The notes below the pieces were generated by a model, which was not told the origin of the DNA, made no database searches, and saw only the letters and a list, made by a program, of their open reading frames with translations. From a virus, in the IMG/VR virus record IMGVR_UViG_3300043409_001318, positions 120,353-184,352 of that record: DNA of 64,000 nt; one strand, 5' to 3'. How positions within the stretch are numbered: the stretch's first letter is position 1; each line of letters begins with the position of its first letter. Position numbers and translations under genes: made by a program. Shown one piece after another: positions 63,447 to 64,000 of the stretch.

Positions 63447-64000
63447 ATGGCTAAAACTCTATTAGAAATAAGAAAAAGATTAAAAGATGGAAGTATTGTT
63501 GATACTTCCAATTCAACTCCTTTGTCGGAATTATTTGGAAATAGAGAAAAATATAACTCACTAATAAAAGTAGATAATGTTATTGACTTATGGTACGACA
63601 AGACATACTATGGTAGAGTAAATTATGAACAACAAGCAGTAGTTCCTTTACAAACATCAATTAAACAATTATCAAGTAACTCAGTTTCGCTTTTAGCCCC
63701 AGCAGCAGACGCATATGAAGACTTAAAGAAAAGAATTATAAAAGATGTTAATATACAGAAGCTTAAGAAGAATTCAAATTATTATCCATTAAATCCAGTA
63801 GATGGTTACAAAAATTACTTATTAGATTATACAACAAAGGTTAGAGAGTTATTTGATTATCAATCATTACAATATGTTAAAATTTTAAATAAAAGAAAAA
63901 ACATAAAGAACTTAGAAGATTATATTAATAACTTTATTGAGTTGTCTTATTATACAAATACAATTGTAACTATTTCAAATTTTATTCTATCACAATCTCC
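63447..64000 (+). CDS. Structural protein, 3' end outside window
   Basis: The frame is open to the last base (184 residues seen). The N-terminus MAKTLLEIRKRLKDGSIVDT is followed by a charged helical part with KTYYGRVNYEQQAVVPLQTS and an Asn/Ile/Lys-rich helical stretch. No Shine-Dalgarno precedes the ATG; the promoter-like element lies three bases before it. Probably a further tail or baseplate protein, judged by context only. Confidence 0.55.
   Translation, partial: MAKTLLEIRKRLKDGSIVDTSNSTPLSELFGNREKYNSLIKVDNVIDLWYDKTYYGRVNYEQQAVVPLQTSIKQLSSNSVSLLAPAADAYEDLKKRIIKDVNIQKLKKNSNYYPLNPVDGYKNYLLDYTTKVRELFDYQSLQYVKILNKRKNIKNLEDYINNFIELSYYTNTIVTISNFILSQS

Noticed and set aside
1-64000. CRISPR arrays, insertion sequences, integrase or attachment sites
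   Set aside because: No regularly spaced direct repeats, transposase or recombinase motifs, or terminal inverted repeats were seen.
1-64000. Avoidance of GATC or GGCC sites
   Set aside because: Both are readily found throughout the window, so only CCWGG stands out.

Overview
The window is a stretch of an AT-rich (roughly one-third G+C) tailed-phage genome of contractile-tail (myovirus, T4-like) design. Evidence is a complete T4-type head and tail set: large terminase (gp17-like), portal (gp20), prohead protease (gp21), scaffold (gp22), major capsid protein (gp23), neck and sheath-terminator proteins (gp13/gp15-like), contractile sheath (gp18), tail tube (gp19), a baseplate/chaperone protein (gp26/PF12322-like), tape measure and a LysM/gp53-like wedge protein. 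There are no integrases, rRNA or tRNA genes, insertion sequences or CRISPR arrays. Shine-Dalgarno sequences (GGAG, AAGGAG, GAGG) precede most gene starts, so the host uses SD-led initiation. The gene style resembles marine or freshwater metagenomic T4-like phages. The host cannot be named from the sequence.

Layout: (1) 1-19.6 kb, large structural genes (tail, baseplate or fibre), including a 1953-residue LamG protein and two tandem paralogue pairs or motif families. (2) 19.6-24.9 kb, a small DNA-metabolism block: RuvC-fold resolvase, J-domain protein, CHC2/TOPRIM primase, and an unusual single polypeptide joining the SbcD/gp47 nuclease to the SbcC/gp46 ATPase. (3) 24.9-25.9 kb, three overlapping membrane-protein genes that look like a lysis cassette. 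(4) 25.9-37.2 kb, packaging and head morphogenesis: terminase, portal, protease, a cluster of small proteins sharing an N-terminal (K/R)QIIKEEL-like helix, and a phage-encoded ribosomal protein bS21. (5) 37.2-45.2 kb, fibre or adhesin genes with a recurrent C-terminal beta-rich cap domain and one glycine-rich adhesin-like protein. (6) 45.3-63.4 kb, scaffold, capsid, neck, sheath, tubes, chaperones, tape measure and baseplate. All genes are on the + strand except one at 26322-26798.

Main points of interest: a repeated element ACTA(T/C)TTA(T/A/G) sits upstream of eleven late + strand genes, often just after a terminator, and also on the minus strand before the only minus-strand gene. In five cases it lies 2-5 nt from an ATG without an SD, suggesting late promoters that make leaderless mRNAs. 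A family of prohead-locus proteins may carry a capsid-targeting and cleavage peptide. CCWGG appears to be absent from the whole window, and Pro-Gly pairs are always written CCC-GG or CCG-GG. A T7 slippery run joins the two tail-assembly-chaperone frames just upstream of the tape measure gene.
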